The notes: a model not told the origin generated them from the letters alone. A stretch of 64,000 nt of DNA from Gordius sp. MW1 (GCA_964036665.1 OZ038528.1:20695245-20759244); one strand, 5' to 3'; shown: positions 13,690 through 25,984, counted from the first letter of the stretch. Numbers and translations: made by a program.

Positions 13690-16600
13690 AACTATCTCAA
13701 CCTCTAAATTAAACAAGGAAGATGCTGATACAAGCCAAATTTTAGCAGCGGGGCGGGCGGGACAGTTTTTGGTTCTGGTGGGAAATTTAAGCCTAAAAGG
13801 CCAATGCAAGTGTTTAGTCTAAACAATGGCCCTAATTAGCGCAAACAGAAAAATTGGAAAGAGCTCTTTGCAATTTGCGTCTCTGAAGATATGATTAACA
13901 CATTTTTGACCAAAAACCCATCGTAGATATTGAATTTATATAATTTTAATAAGTTTTTGTTTAATCGAAATTCTTTGACAAAAAATTTACCCCCCCCCCC
14001 TAATAAGATAGTCCTACCTCCGTCAGTACTGTATATAAGCTTAATAAAAAAAAATTTTGGAAACCCCCCCCATGAGGCAATCCTGGCTACGCCTATGGAT
14101 CTACACCTTATTAATATGGTACTCTATTAAATAAATTGGCTAGTTTTATAAATAGTCGTAGTTTTAAACAAAAAAGTTATCATGGCTAAGCAAAACGATA
14201 TGTTAGTAATTTCGACATGTTAAATTATATTTATAATACATTTTTGTTCTCCAAAGCCGTTTTTACTATTATATTATGATTTTCAAAATTAGAAAAAGCA
14301 AAGTAATTAAATAAAACGGGTTATGGATTTGAAAATAGGTCGCGAATAGAAAAAGATGGTTTTATCTGAAAGTAATTTTACTTAGGCTGCAAAGTTTATT
14401 TATTAATAGCAAAAATGCTTTATACCTATGGCTTATTAATGCCAACCCATTAATTTATATACCTCAAATTAATTTTTTTAAATATAGCTAGCTATACAGG
14501 CAAATGTATACCAAGACATCAGCTCCTAAATTAGTCCAGCTTTGCTTAAAAAGTAAATGTACATAACGCGAGTCAACATGAAATCTTAATAGATCTAATT
14601 CATATAGTTCATAATTCTAAACTTTTTTAGCTCAAACTTTATTATATAGGATATATCTTTATTATAGCAACCGAACTGTAATAAAACGCCTAAACTTTTT
14701 ATTACAAATCAATATGTCAATTATTGGTGTTTGGAATAAATTTGCTATTCCGGGTAAGGATCAATCTACATTAAAATAATATTTATATATACGTGATAGG
14801 TTATGTATTTTTGTGATTACATTACACATATAAAATGTTTTTGTCTTATTTTTGCTATCTAAATTGTAATCTTAACTTTTTATTTCCAAGTCTCAAAATG
14901 GCAATAGACCTCTTCCTACTAACTATCACCAATATTAATGAAATCAATTGCTTTTTAACGAAAGGAGTTATAAACCTCCCCATTAATCAAGTTAAAAGCC
15001 ATTTACTCATTTACATCACGATATCTGCAACAATTGATAAATAATTTATATATAAAATGTGTTTACCTTTCAGGAAATTCAAAACATTGTCTAACTTTTT
15101 AATAATTAACCTAAAATATAGAAGACCAACATTACTTTTATGATAATCTATAAAATATGGTTTGGAGGCATTTGTAAGTATGTTAAATATAAAAAGTTGT
15201 CACATATAATCAGGCACTTAGCCAAGGGGGCGCAAAGCGGGACTTTTCTACCCCCTTGAGGAAAATTTGAAAATTTTTTGATTAATAATTAGATTAAATG
15301 GGTTAAAATATTATAGTTAAGTTGCATAAAAGATTTTGAGACACTTACAAAAGCCTGGAAACATAATATATACAATCAATTTTTCGAATTTAATTTTCGA
15401 GTAAAAGCTTGCGCCCCACCATTATAATTTTCCACCATTGATTGTAAATAATGAAAAACTTGTTTTTTTTATCTAAACACAGTTCATTTAGCTGTACTAA
15501 ATAATGTCAAGTAAACAGATTGAGTGACTGTATAATTTTGCTCATTAGCAACTTGATAATTTTTTCAGATCAAACTCATATAATTTTGCTTTGGTTTCCG
15601 CCTAGTTAATTATACCTAAATGATAAAATTTTCTGCTAGTTGAAAAACTAGCATAAGGTCCATGTCCTTTTTTAAGGTATAAAAGCGAAATGCTCTGATT
15701 AATGAAGAAAAGATATTTCCAAAGCTGGTTATATAGCGCCTTGAAGTTTCGCATATATTGTACGCGAAGTTTATTTTTGTTACATTATAAACAAAAGTGT
15801 AGAAATTTTTTTTGAATTTTTCCTCCCCCTTGAGAAAATCCTGGCTACGCGCCTCCCTAGAAATGTAGCAGAATATTTCATAAAGTATTTAATTCTAGAT
15901 TATGCTACTTAAACATAGCAAACATTTACAATTGCATAAACAAATTTATCACGTTAGACTAGACTTTAGATAAGCATCGAAAGAATTTCTTATTATATTT
16001 GGTAGCACTTTAAACAGGAATCTCAATTGCTTAACTTCCACTCAGGTTAAGGTTGATTTAATAAAATGTCATTTAATTTAAATGTATCTTAATCAAACAT
16101 GGGCCAAGCACTTAAAATGCCTTTATGTCAAGTGTCATAGTTTTAAGTCCGAATATAGCTAATATATTAGATATTTATCCACCTATGGGACCTTATGAAT
16201 ATATTCCAAATTTTATTACCCAGCCAGCCCCCTACCCCTTGATTTAAAGTTAGTAGCTAAACTTATGAGCACACTTACTTATTGTACATGTGACTGATTT
16301 ATCCTATATTAAATACAGAATATGGACAGGTTAAATTCAAGGGGCACATTGCTCTCACAAATTCAGTTGGTGCGAATTAAATTTTCTGAGCTCATTGACT
16401 TCTACTTTAAAAATATTTATGGAAATTGAAAAAATAATTAATTTCACGCTTATTGATACTTTGCTTATTAATTACAAATATTATGTCAAATTAAAGCTGC
16501 CCATTTTTATTAGTTGTCCTGCAGTAGATCTTAAGTTCAAATTGCATTCTGTAATGACTGTCGGATGGGTGGAAACATTCTGAATTGGAATGTATTATCG

Positions 16601-17562
16601 TTAACATATGGATTTTTTAGAATAAAAGTTAAGTGACTGTTTAAAATAATTAATCCCGATTTAGGCAACGCACTGAGGCGGCGATCTGTTTAACGTGGTA
16701 AATAACAATATTGAGCAAAGTGCATTTCATGTCAAATTCATAAATATTCATTTGATTATGAAAACTATTTAAGAAGATTACAACATTGTAAGAGATAAAT
16801 TAGCTAGTTAATGAACGTGAACGCACTTTACTTCCTTGTAGTTATCTAAAATAGCCTGTATAAAAGAGTTTCTTAGCCAAATTACTATTCGTAGAATCAT
16901 ACGTAGTCGTCGCAAACATGACATGCAATAACGTATATTTGAATCTTAACTTAACCCTAATCCTGACCCTAACCGTGACTTTATATTCATCCTTTAAATT
17001 TCAATCCTTGATCATATACAGTAAGAAGTTACGAGACAAGTTGTAGGCAAATTTATTAAGTTGGATAACGGGATACCTATTTTATCAAAATAACTTAGTT
17101 ATCAACTAGTAAAAATCTAAATAGCATTAAAAATATATAAAAAAATATTTACTAATATATTTTGCCATACCTGTCCTAAAAAAGCGTTTATAAAATTTTT
17201 GGGGTTAATATAAGCGCAATTTTTTAATCTCATCAACGTTAATCTACAAACAAAAAATTTGCTTAAGCTAATACTAATATATAGGCTAAAAGTCAAAAAA
17301 GAATAAACTAATATGGTCGATTCAAGTTAAGGTTAACGCTTGGTTTCTTAAGATAATTTTAATATAAGGCTAGAAGTTAAATAATAAATCTAATAAGGTA
17401 CATTTAAGATTAAAGTTAACGCTTATTTTAAATTCTGACTAAATCCTCAGGATTACTTATTGCGCTGACATATCTCTGCGATGAGTCACGATATATACGT
17501 TTATAGGCACCTTAAAAGGAAATCGCTGTGAAATCAGCTGAATGCTCAGTCATTAATAAAGC
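13690..17562. other. Intergenic region upstream of DHCR24
   Basis: It contains a diverged family I fragment (about 13960-14098, ending CCTGGCTACGCCTATGG), the family III element at 15211-15854, and a short CCCTAA-like piece at 16951-16980. The last 100 bp before the DHCR24 ATG have a higher GC content, including a TGAGTCA motif near 17482 that would fit a bZIP site. No promoter can be proven. Frames at 14835 and 16395 look like chance. Confidence 0.4.
15211..15854 (+). mobile_element. Family III element (CAGGCGCGTAGCCAGG-type ends)
   Basis: Left end CAGGCACTTAGCCAAGGGGG; right end AATCCTGGCTACGCGCCT; about 640 bp, AT-rich and non-coding. The right portion (15708-15854) recurs at 25698-25857. 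The left portion resembles 34205-34432 (GATTAATAATTAGATTAAAT and TAAAATATTATAGTTAAG motifs). Confidence 0.6.
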
Positions 17563-20500
17563 ATGTATTTAATTATTTTTTCCTTTATAGTTATTTTATT
17601 CACCCCGTTAATTTTGAATAAAAATGTGAGCCATATCAACATATTAACCTTTATTCGTTGTTTTGGAATATGCTTAATTGTTTTGCCCCTAAGTTACATA
17701 TATACAAAATATACTATTTTTCAAAACAAACTGAGATTTTTACTTTATTCAACACCAAAATTACATGATGAGAAAATTAAGCAAATAACTAAACAAGTAA
17801 TATGTTCTTATTTATAATTGCATGGATAAGGTTAAAGATGCTACCATGAACCATCCAGGTGTTTTACTATGTACAGGAAGGCCTGGTTGGCAAAACATGT
17901 CACCACATAATGCAAAATACAAGAAAGAATTTAACAAAATTTACATAGATCTGTATGATATTCTGGAGGTAAGTTTAAAAATTAATGATTCAAAGTGTGA
18001 TATCCTAGGTTAATACATCTGAAAAATATATAAGGGTAGAACCCATGGTAAACATGTATCAAATAACATCAACTCTTATTCCTATGGGTTGGACACTTCC
18101 TGTATTGCCTGAATTAGATGATTTGACGATAGGTAAATTTATTAATTTGCATCCTAACTTTTTTACAGGAGGGGTTATTAATGGATGTGGTATTGAAACA
18201 TCATCACATAAATATGGGCTTTTTCAAAATATTTGCATAGCCTTTGAGATAGTCTTGCCAAATGGTAAATATGTTAAATGTTCTAAGGTAATATACGTGT
18301 ATATAAATAATTATTTTAATGTGAATAAACTTTCGTAAATATATGGTTAAAAATTAGGATGAAAACCCTGATTTATTTTATTCAATCCCATGGTCTCATG
18401 GGACTTTGGGATTTTTAGTAGGAGCTTACATTCAAATAATTCCAGCTAAATCCTATGTTGCTTTAGAATATTATTCAGTAAAAGGGTCAATTGATTCCAT
18501 AAGTGAAAAATTTAAGCAATGCTACACTGAAACATGTACTATTATATTCAAAAATATACTTATATATCATAATGCACCAATATTTTCAATAATTTAAAAA
18601 GTTCACAATATTAATTACTACTTTAAAGATTAACATTTAAACCCTTATTTTATACAATTAACAAGTTAATTTAAATTTTGATATTTATTATACTATTAAT
18701 ATACAAGTAATATATATAAAAAGTATCATCCCATAGTATGTGTTTGTATGTTAAAATTTATAAGAATGTCTTTTAATTTGTATATTTGTCAAAAATATAA
18801 CTTTTATTCAATATAGCCTGTGACTTTATAGAAGGCCTTATCTATTCAAGCACTGAAGCAATTATAATGAAGGGTAATATGGTTGATAATATAGGATCAG
18901 ATGGCAATTACAACCCAGTTAATGCATTTTACAAACCATGGTTTTACCTTTACGTTCAAGATATGTTACCTAAAAATGGGTCTAATTTAAAAGATAATGA
19001 AAATTCAAGTTTAGTATTTGTGCGTAAAGATTATATACCTCTCAAACAATATTACCACAGACATACTAAAAGTCTATTTTGGGAATTAGAAGTAATACAT
19101 TATTAAATGTTTGTAAATTAATTTCAAATTTAAATGTTTTTTTTGCTATTTTAGCATATGATTCCATTTGGTAATCATTATTTCTTCCGTTATACATTTG
19201 GATGGATGTTGCCATTAAAAATATCATTCATCAAATTGACCCTCACACAAAAGCTCAAGGAAATATATCAAAAGTTGCATATAGCTCAAGATATACTGGT
19301 TCCATCTGAAACTTTGGCAGAGTTTTTGACTTATAGTCAGAAAAATTTTGACGTAAATAAATTATGAAAAGCATTTAACGTGGTTTCTAAATTTTTGTTT
19401 TTAACTTTAATTCAAATTTTATGACATAGTTGATATAAATTTCTCTAATAACCCTGATTCTTTCATTGAGCTAGCATGAAAAAGTTTTTTACTGCACGTA
19501 CAAAGTTTTAAAGAAATTTTTTTTAAGTTTGGCTTTAAGATTTGTAGCTGAGTTAGATATACAAGAAATATATATCGTATAATGTCGTGTCTCTATCTAT
19601 ATAAACTTTAACTCCTGTTTTTATAACCAAATATCAGATTAATTTATTTTTATAAATTTTTTTTAAATTATGTAAATTTATGTATCTTTAGCTTTATCCC
19701 ATATGGTTATGTCCGATGAAATTGTTTTCAGTACCCGGTATGATTCATCCTGGAGGTGATGAAGAAAGCAAAATGTACATAGATATAGGATTGTATGGCA
19801 TGCCGAAATCTAAATCTTTCATTCCCGTACAAAGTTTGCACAATTTGGAGCAATTGTTAATTGCAAAAAATGGGTTTAACAATTATTCCTTTTATTTTTG
19901 TTTTTTTGTTAAGTTTGAATTATAATTATAATAATAAATAAATTTAGACAAAAAAAAATATTTTTATTTTTACATATATTTATAAAAAATAGTTTTGAGA
20001 ACTCTATGTCGGTGAAAGAGTAAAAATACTCATAATTTGCAACAGAAGGCTTTATTTGCTTTTCAATTTTACCGCTTCTTTTTAAATGGATCTAACTTTT
20101 TTGTCCACTTTATTTTCCAGTTGCAAAAATAGTTATATTGATCGTTAAAACAACGTAAAAATACCACGATAAATTGTACATAAGCTTCATTTGTTTTTAA
20201 ATAAGTTTTTAATTGTAATTATAACATTTCAACTTTACAAAAATTACTTGATTTTTTAGGCATTTTTATTTTGCAAAAAGAGTTTTAGAGAACTCATCGT
20301 TAAAAACAACGTAAAAATACCACGATAAATTGTAACATAAGCTTCATTTGCTTTCAAATCGCTACAAATACATTTTTTATAGGCTTTTAAAATTTAAGAA
20401 AAATTGATATAAGTTGAACGTTTATTGTAAATATTGTATTGTTTTTTTTTTAATTTATTTGTTGTTTGTCAGTTTTGAAATGTTTTACGGGGACGTTTAT

Positions 20501-20626
20501 CTAAGCCAAAATGAATTGGAAACCATGTTGGATATGAAATTGTACGAAAAATTGAGGGGGAAATATGATTGCGAAAATAGACTGCCTCACATCTTCGATA
20601 AAATCAATAGATCAGCCAGAGGATAA
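17563..20626 (+). CDS. DHCR24: Delta(24)-sterol reductase (DHCR24/seladin-1 homologue), complete, 9 exons
   Basis: DHCR24 is an FAD-dependent, NADPH-using ER-membrane enzyme that reduces the C24 double bond of sterols (desmosterol to cholesterol). Exons: 17563-17796, 17831-17968, 18009-18132, 18169-18287, 18358-18535, 18817-19091, 19155-19352, 19692-19873, 20473-20626. All introns are GT-AG and all phases match, giving 533 codons (human protein 516 aa). Residues 2-50 contain hydrophobic membrane segments. The FAD-binding PCMH-type domain follows, with CTGRPGW (about 92-98), [29 protein letters not shown] and [13 protein letters not shown]. The C-terminal part carries [21 protein letters not shown] and YPIWLCP, all strongly like the vertebrate protein. 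Introns measure 34, 40, 36, 70, 281, 63, 339 and 599 nt. The last donor is the unusual GTTTAA, but it restores [10 protein letters not shown] exactly. The start is the first ATG ahead of the membrane segment. Invertebrates lacking sterol synthesis may use it to process dietary sterols; that is inference. Confidence 0.96.
20141..20352 (+). repeat. Direct repeats inside the last DHCR24 intron
   Basis: A roughly 50-nt sequence (CGTAAAAATACCACGATAAA followed by TTGTACATAAGCTTCATTTG) at about 20140-20195 recurs at about 20298-20352 with two insertions. Flanking GAGAACTC motifs (19996, 20287) suggest a longer decayed tandem unit of roughly 150 nt or more. Confidence 0.65.
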
Positions 20627-21073
20627 TATGACCAATTTTTTAAATTAATTTTTTAAAAATTTTTTGTTAGAAAAAATTGTTTTTATATATATGCAACATG
20701 CTCAACTCATTTTGTCTGATTTTTTATACGTCTTATCTCTCTGTTATTTGTTTTGTTAAGTACATAATTTCTAATTTGCTATGTGAATCTTCTTTGCTTA
20801 GCAACGAACCTAAATAATTTTGTAACTTTTCTATGTACAAATATTAGTTCAATATATTTAGACTGCTTGATAAAATCGAAGAAAGCTGTTTTATGTGAAA
20901 CTAAATAACTTGTTAATTTTGAATTAATTCTTAAGTTTCATAATTCAAACTTGACATAAACTTGAATTTGTAAACTGAATTCGACCTTAGGGTTGCCAAA
21001 GTCCTGTTTGTAGACTTTTTTTGACAATTCGACCTCATAATATCTGATTTTGATTTTTAAATTCGTTTTGATA

Positions 21074-21079
21074 AATAAA
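21074..21079 (+). terminator. Candidate poly(A) signal for DHCR24
   Basis: AATAAA lies about 450 nt after the DHCR24 stop codon and upstream of the convergent laminin-G gene's 3' end. In DNA this AT-rich the hexamer also occurs by chance, so the assignment is tentative. Confidence 0.25.
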
Positions 21080-21592
21080 TTTTTGTTTGGCGCAGCCTAA
21101 TTAATGTTAATTTGTGTAATCCGAATAAATTTAATTTTATATAAAAAATTAGCATTATTAACATTTTAAAACCCTTAATTTATCCAATCAATTGTAAAGC
21201 TAAACGAGTATTTTTATTTAATACCATTGAAAGTGAACAAATGAATTGAAATGAATAACTGATTAAACCCTTGTTGATAATAAATAATATTCTCATTTAA
21301 TTCTTTTCTTTTCAATAATTTTAAGATTTTTTAGATTTTAGTAGGAAATTTTTGCAGTAAAGAAATTTTATTGTTTTGATAACTTGGGAACAGACATCAA
21401 ATTTGTTAATGGAATTGTGAAGGAAATTTCCCAAAATTTCACTTTGTTCATTTAATGGAAAGTGCATTTTTTAAAAGAATTATCTTTACTCGTATCCATT
21501 TTAATATTTTTAAATCAATTTTTCTTTTATTTCTTAAATTATAATCTCCTATCTAAATGGCCTTAAAAATTATCTCCAAATAATAACATTGT

Positions 21593-21598
21593 TTTATT
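21593..21598 (-). terminator. Candidate poly(A) signal for the laminin-G gene
   Basis: Read on the minus strand this is AATAAA about 65 nt beyond the TAA stop, the expected place for a polyadenylation signal. Position supports it; no downstream element was verified. Confidence 0.4.
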
Positions 21599-21660
21599 CT
21601 ATAAAAAGTTCAAAATATATTCCAAAAAGTGCGTGTCGATCTCGTAAGTTGAGCATCAAG

Positions 21661-23073
21661 TTAATTACAACTATTTATATCGTTAGATTCATATGGGATT
21701 TCATTTTGTATAGGCACAATGACTTTTCCATTGATGGCAAAATATAGCATACAACCTTTAATCGGTTGAAATTCAAACCATTTTGGTATAATATTTGCTT
21801 TCAAATTGTCTTCTAAACCACCTAAAATCAATTTTTTTATAAATATATAAAAAATAAATATTTAAAATATTAAGTTTGTCTTTAAATATTATAAATACCA
21901 AAGCATAAATAGGCTAAAAAATAAAAAATCAGCATAAATTTATATGAATTAACTGTATATTTTTTATATAAAAATGATAATTACCTAGATAAATGCTGTA
22001 ATTGAGAATTTTGAATTTTTTTAAATCAATTTGATAATGGTGGCCATGGTTAACTCTAATTTTCAACATTCCAAAAATACTAAATGATAAAATTTACAAA
22101 GTTTAAATAAATTAAATTCTATTATAAATAAGAAAAATTTAGGCATGTATTTAGAAAATTATTTTTACTTCTGGAATTTGAGTGAATTTGATTTATTTAT
22201 TGCTATATGAGATTTTTGTAATTTGATTTCTTTATAAAATTTGTGACTTCCATAAATGAAATTCAATTCAGAATCAATAAAAAGAATTAATAAATATGAT
22301 CGATCAATATTTTCAGAAATAATCCCGAATAAAAATCCGTCAGAATGTGTTGGTTTGAATTCTAGGTGTATATTGAGTGAAGATAGGCTATTTAATTAAT
22401 TTAATTATAGGATATATAAATTAAATCTGCAAATCAATAAACAATTTTTAATAAATCAAAATATTAATATGATCAAAATTTTTATATTATATATAAAAAA
22501 CTGATAAATCACATAATTTATTATGTTAATAATTTTATTCACTTTAAACAAAATAAAATTTAATATAAAATTATAATTGTATTTATATCGCTCACGATAT
22601 AATAATGGTAAGAATATTTTATTTTTAATATAATAGGAATTTTAGAGAATACCTGATGTCAATTTTTGGCTTTAAATACCTTTCTTTTGTAAATAAGTGA
22701 ATTCGCACTTGCGGCACTCCTTCTAATTCAATTAAAAAAATAAATATGACTAAAAAAAATTATATATTCTGCACGATGTTTTAATTAAATATTTTATACA
22801 AATTCTACTGTATTTTTAACAAAAATTAAAGAGTATTTTCGTTATTTGGTCATAAATTGTGACTATATAAGTTTGGATATTAAAAATTATATCAATATTT
22901 TATGTTTTTTAATAATAAATTTAAACCTGCTTTCATCGCCTTTGAACTACTAAGATTGGAAGTAGGAATTTCCAGATTAGGTTTGTAACCTGACGTCATT
23001 TTAGGTGCCACATTGAATTTAGAATTTCCAAGGGATGAACCTAATTCTTTTTCACGATAATTAAATACACTGG
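21661..23073 (-). CDS. Laminin G domain exons (C-terminal end of a secreted or extracellular protein)
   Basis: Five minus-strand exons join in phase: 23073-22927, 22722-22653, 22387-22169, 22079-21985, 21821-21661 (stop TAA). Together they read as one laminin G / concanavalin-like domain: SLNIHLEFKPTHSDGFLFGI (opening beta strands), YLLILFIDSELNFIYGS, MLKIRVNHGHHYQIDL, ILNYSIYLGGLEDN (the IYLGGL signature) and FQPIKGCMLYFAINGKVIVP (the F..GC....ING signature), ending in SNDINSCN. Such domains bind sugars or matrix partners in laminin, agrin, perlecan, neurexin and related proteins. A serine-rich linker (about 50 residues) precedes it. The first exon starts in phase 1 with no ATG at its head, so at least one exon lies upstream; the exons at 52560-54000 are the best candidates. 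The gene ends convergent with DHCR24, about 1 kb away. Every junction is GT-AG, one donor again being GTTTAA. I cannot name the orthologue. Confidence 0.85.
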
Positions 23074-23130
23074 CTTAGATTTTTATTTTACAAATTTGTT
23101 TTTTTAATAAGATTATGAATATATTGGCAT

Positions 23131-23272
23131 TGGCGTAGCCAGACATCCAAATCCAAAAATTCGTTAAAATTTAATATAAATATGGCTAAAATTTTAAAAA
23201 ATTATCATTTAGCCCTTTTCTAAATCATTATTCCCCCCCCCCCTCTAATCCCAATCTTGGCTACACCCATGA
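23131..23272 (+). mobile_element. MITE-like element, family I
   Basis: TTGGCGTAGCCAGACATCC to CTTGGCTACACCCATGA, with the family middle (ATGGCTAAAATTTTAAAAAA) and C run. It lies about 60 bp upstream of the first laminin-G exon, in its intron. Confidence 0.7.
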
Positions 23273-23616
23273 ATATTGGTATATAATTTTAAATGTTTAA
23301 TATAAATTTTATCACACTTTGTAACCTTTTAACCGTTTTTATAGAGTCTCGAAAGTATTAGTTAAATTCCAAGTTAAAATCGTCGAAAAATTGTTAATAG
23401 TAGAATTTGTTGAGCAAGCAATTGAACTTTCAATTAAAAAAATAATTTTTAAGCTCAAAAAAGTTCAAATTTTATTAAACAGCAATATTAAGAGTACGCC
23501 TTATAAAGAAAGACGTTAATATTCTTAAGAATTTCAGTTTATAATGTTGTTAGTTTAAGAACATTTTGCTAAAAATCATTATAAACTAAACACAAATGGG
23601 CTCACTTTCCATTTTC

Positions 23617-24400
23617 CGATGTCTTGTCACGCTATTTCGTGTCTTGCACCAAATGTCTTGTCACGCTATTTCGTGTCTTGCACCGAATGTCTTGTCACGC
23701 TTTTCGTCATTTACTACTGAGACCGCTTGGAATTCGAATAAACCATCCTGAGTACGATACCCTGTGCTCCCCCCTACAAAGGTTTATGCCTCTACTGATG
23801 TGGGTACGAATCCCGGGGAGGCCAAATTTTTTTTATTTTTATTTTTTAAATTAATATATTGTTTTTGTTAATACCATTGATAATATGGCTTTTTGGCCAT
23901 CCGCTGGCTGCTGACCAATGAAAAAATGACCATTGCCCAAAGTGTGAATCAAAAATTTTTTTTGTTTGACTCTTGTGTATTTACAGACCATCTCTTGGTA
24001 GTTGGTACTGACCAATGGAAAAAAATGACCATTGGCCAAAGTGTAAATCGAAATTTTTTTTTTTTGACTCGTATGTATTTATAGACCATCTCTTGGTACT
24101 GATCAATGGAAAAAATGACCATTGTCCAAAGTGTAATTAAAAAAGTTTCAATGACATTTTGAGATGCGCGGTCGTAACAGGCAATAGCGGGGCTATTGCA
24201 TGTCGCTGCTCATTGTCACATTTTGAGATGCGCGGTCGTAAGAGGCAATAGCGGAGCTATTGCATATCGCTGCTCATTTTATTGTCGTAAGCCTATTATT
24301 TATTTTTTGAGCAACTGTAACCCTGTGCCCCTTAACAAAGGCCTATGCCTCTACTAATATAGGGTCGAATCTTGGCGAGGGCAATTTTTTTTATTTTTTT
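23617..24400 (+). repeat. Satellite-like composite repeat, cluster A
   Basis: Three modules. (1) CACGCTATTTCGTGTCTTGCACC tandem pieces, leading to CTACAAAGG, CTCTACTGATG and a tRNA-like B box GGGTACGAATCCCGG (about 23802-23816). (2) Three roughly 95-nt units, each holding an ACCAATG ... ATGACCATTGGCC foldback, a T-run and TTGACTC..ATGTATTTA. (3) Two roughly 65-nt units TTTTGAGATGCGCGGTCGTA followed by the hairpin GCAATAGC-GGG-GCTATTGC. Related clusters lie at 25985-27085, 37795-39035 and (reverse) 51265-52140. Confidence 0.85.
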
Positions 24401-24954
24401 TTATATTAATTGTTTTAATTCATACCGACACATGTAGGTTTTTTATATTTTGCTCCAATAAACGTGCATATCTTTTGATTAAACATAAGCTATACAATGG
24501 CGCTTTTCCTCTAATTACTGTAAATCTACAACCTAGAAGCATAGGAAACAATTAAAAATTAAAATAAATAAAAATTATCAGTCTGTCGGTGTCACATGAA
24601 TGACATCTTTAGCTTCGCAGTAAGCGTTTACTGCCTTTTTTTTTTATCAATTGCTATGCAATTTTATTCAAAAACTCGCCTCCTAATAATTTCTAATTCA
24701 CAAAACTATATTAATTATCCTTAACCCATAGATATCCCTATTCTTCTCTATTAAATACCCTCTTTTCATTAGCTTAAACACTGGCGTTTACTGTTTTTAT
24801 TTTTATATTTTTTTTTAATTTTTTTTTGTTATTACAGGGTTAAACTATGTAATAGGTAAAACTTTGTAGCTATAGATTGAGTCAAGTCGGGCATGAACTT
24901 TAGCTTTTGCCAATAATATTATTTGTTATGCAATTATGGCGATTCCAACATAAA

Positions 24955-25610
24955 TTGCATAGCAAATATGCTTTGTTTATACGTAGTATAAAAGAATAAT
25001 AGATGTGTATGAGGATCTGAAGCAAAGATACGTGAAGCAGGAACTGTCCTTGGCTAAACGGGGGTCTGGGGGCGGAGCCGCCAGGTAACAGAGGTTTGGG
25101 GGCGTAGCCCCCAACGGGGGTCTGGGGGTGAAGCCCTTAGTTACGCCCGAAGGGCGTATCATGATAGCGGCACGCTTTTATATTTGAAGGGAGAAGACAG
25201 GTTGTAATGACGGAATCTTTAAAGTCAATAACTCGAAGGGTGATACTTAATTTAAGCCAATGAAAATAATTAATAAAGGTAAAGGAGATTATGGGGAAGT
25301 TAAGAATGAAGAAATTTAATCCCTCTCCCTTAGGGAGAGAATCTCAGAAAATATATGTTAAATGCCGCGAGGTATAGCTCTGCTTATAAAAATAGCCCCT
25401 TAGGTTTTCAATATCAGTTATATTTTGGCGACCGAAATCAAGTAAATAACTTTATAAAAAGATTGTCTGCCATAAAAAAATTAGCCAACCAAAATAACGA
25501 ACCATACATAATATGCTGTCAACTTATTAATAAATCCTCTAATACTTTCTCTAAGTTGGTGAGTAAAAACGAAAGGGTTATAGACCAGGTTATGGCTAAG
25601 GTTTGGTCTT
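24955..25610. repeat. Dispersed repeat with GC-rich hairpin block
   Basis: From left: ATAAATTGCATAGCAAATATG and TTTATACGTAGTATA; at 25060-25160 three GGGGGTCTGGGGGCG-type pieces including the palindrome GGGGGC-GTA-GCCCCC and GCCCGAAGGGC. Then comes an AT-rich segment (25191-25480) that recurs at 50331-50620. An 85-codon plus-strand frame (25355-25612: FQYQLYFGDRNQVNNFIKRL) overlaps it. The copy at 50.5 kb is broken in this frame, so it may be a decayed element protein. Function unknown. Confidence 0.6.
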
Positions 25611-25697
25611 AGTCTATTTTAAAAAAACGACCAAAGGCTTTGGTCTGTTTTTCCGAGTCGACCTTTAGGCTTAATCGAAATTTGTAAAACAGGCCAA

Positions 25698-25862
25698 AGG
25701 TTGAAGAGATTTCTCCAAAGCTGGTTATATAGCGCCTTAAAGTTTCGCATATATTATACCCGAAGTTTATTTTTGTTACATTATAAATGTAAGTGTCGAA
25801 AATTTTTTCGAATTTTTCCTTCCCCTTGAGAAAACCCTGGCTACGCGCCTGCGCCTCTCCCT
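25698..25862 (+). mobile_element. Family III element, right-end copy
   Basis: Near-identical to 15708-15854: CCAAAGCTGGTTATATAGCG, TTTCGCATATATTATAC, CCTTGAGAAAACCCTGGCTA, CGCGCCT. A family I fragment (TGCCCTCCCTTGGCTACGCC) follows directly. Confidence 0.7.
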
Positions 25863-25984
25863 GCCCTCCCTTGGCTACGCCCATGGCGTGCACATAAATT
25901 TTTTTGTCCGATTATAGGTGAATAAGATATTTAATATCAGTCACTAATTCACTTGTTAATTGCCATGCAATTTATGCCCTAACT

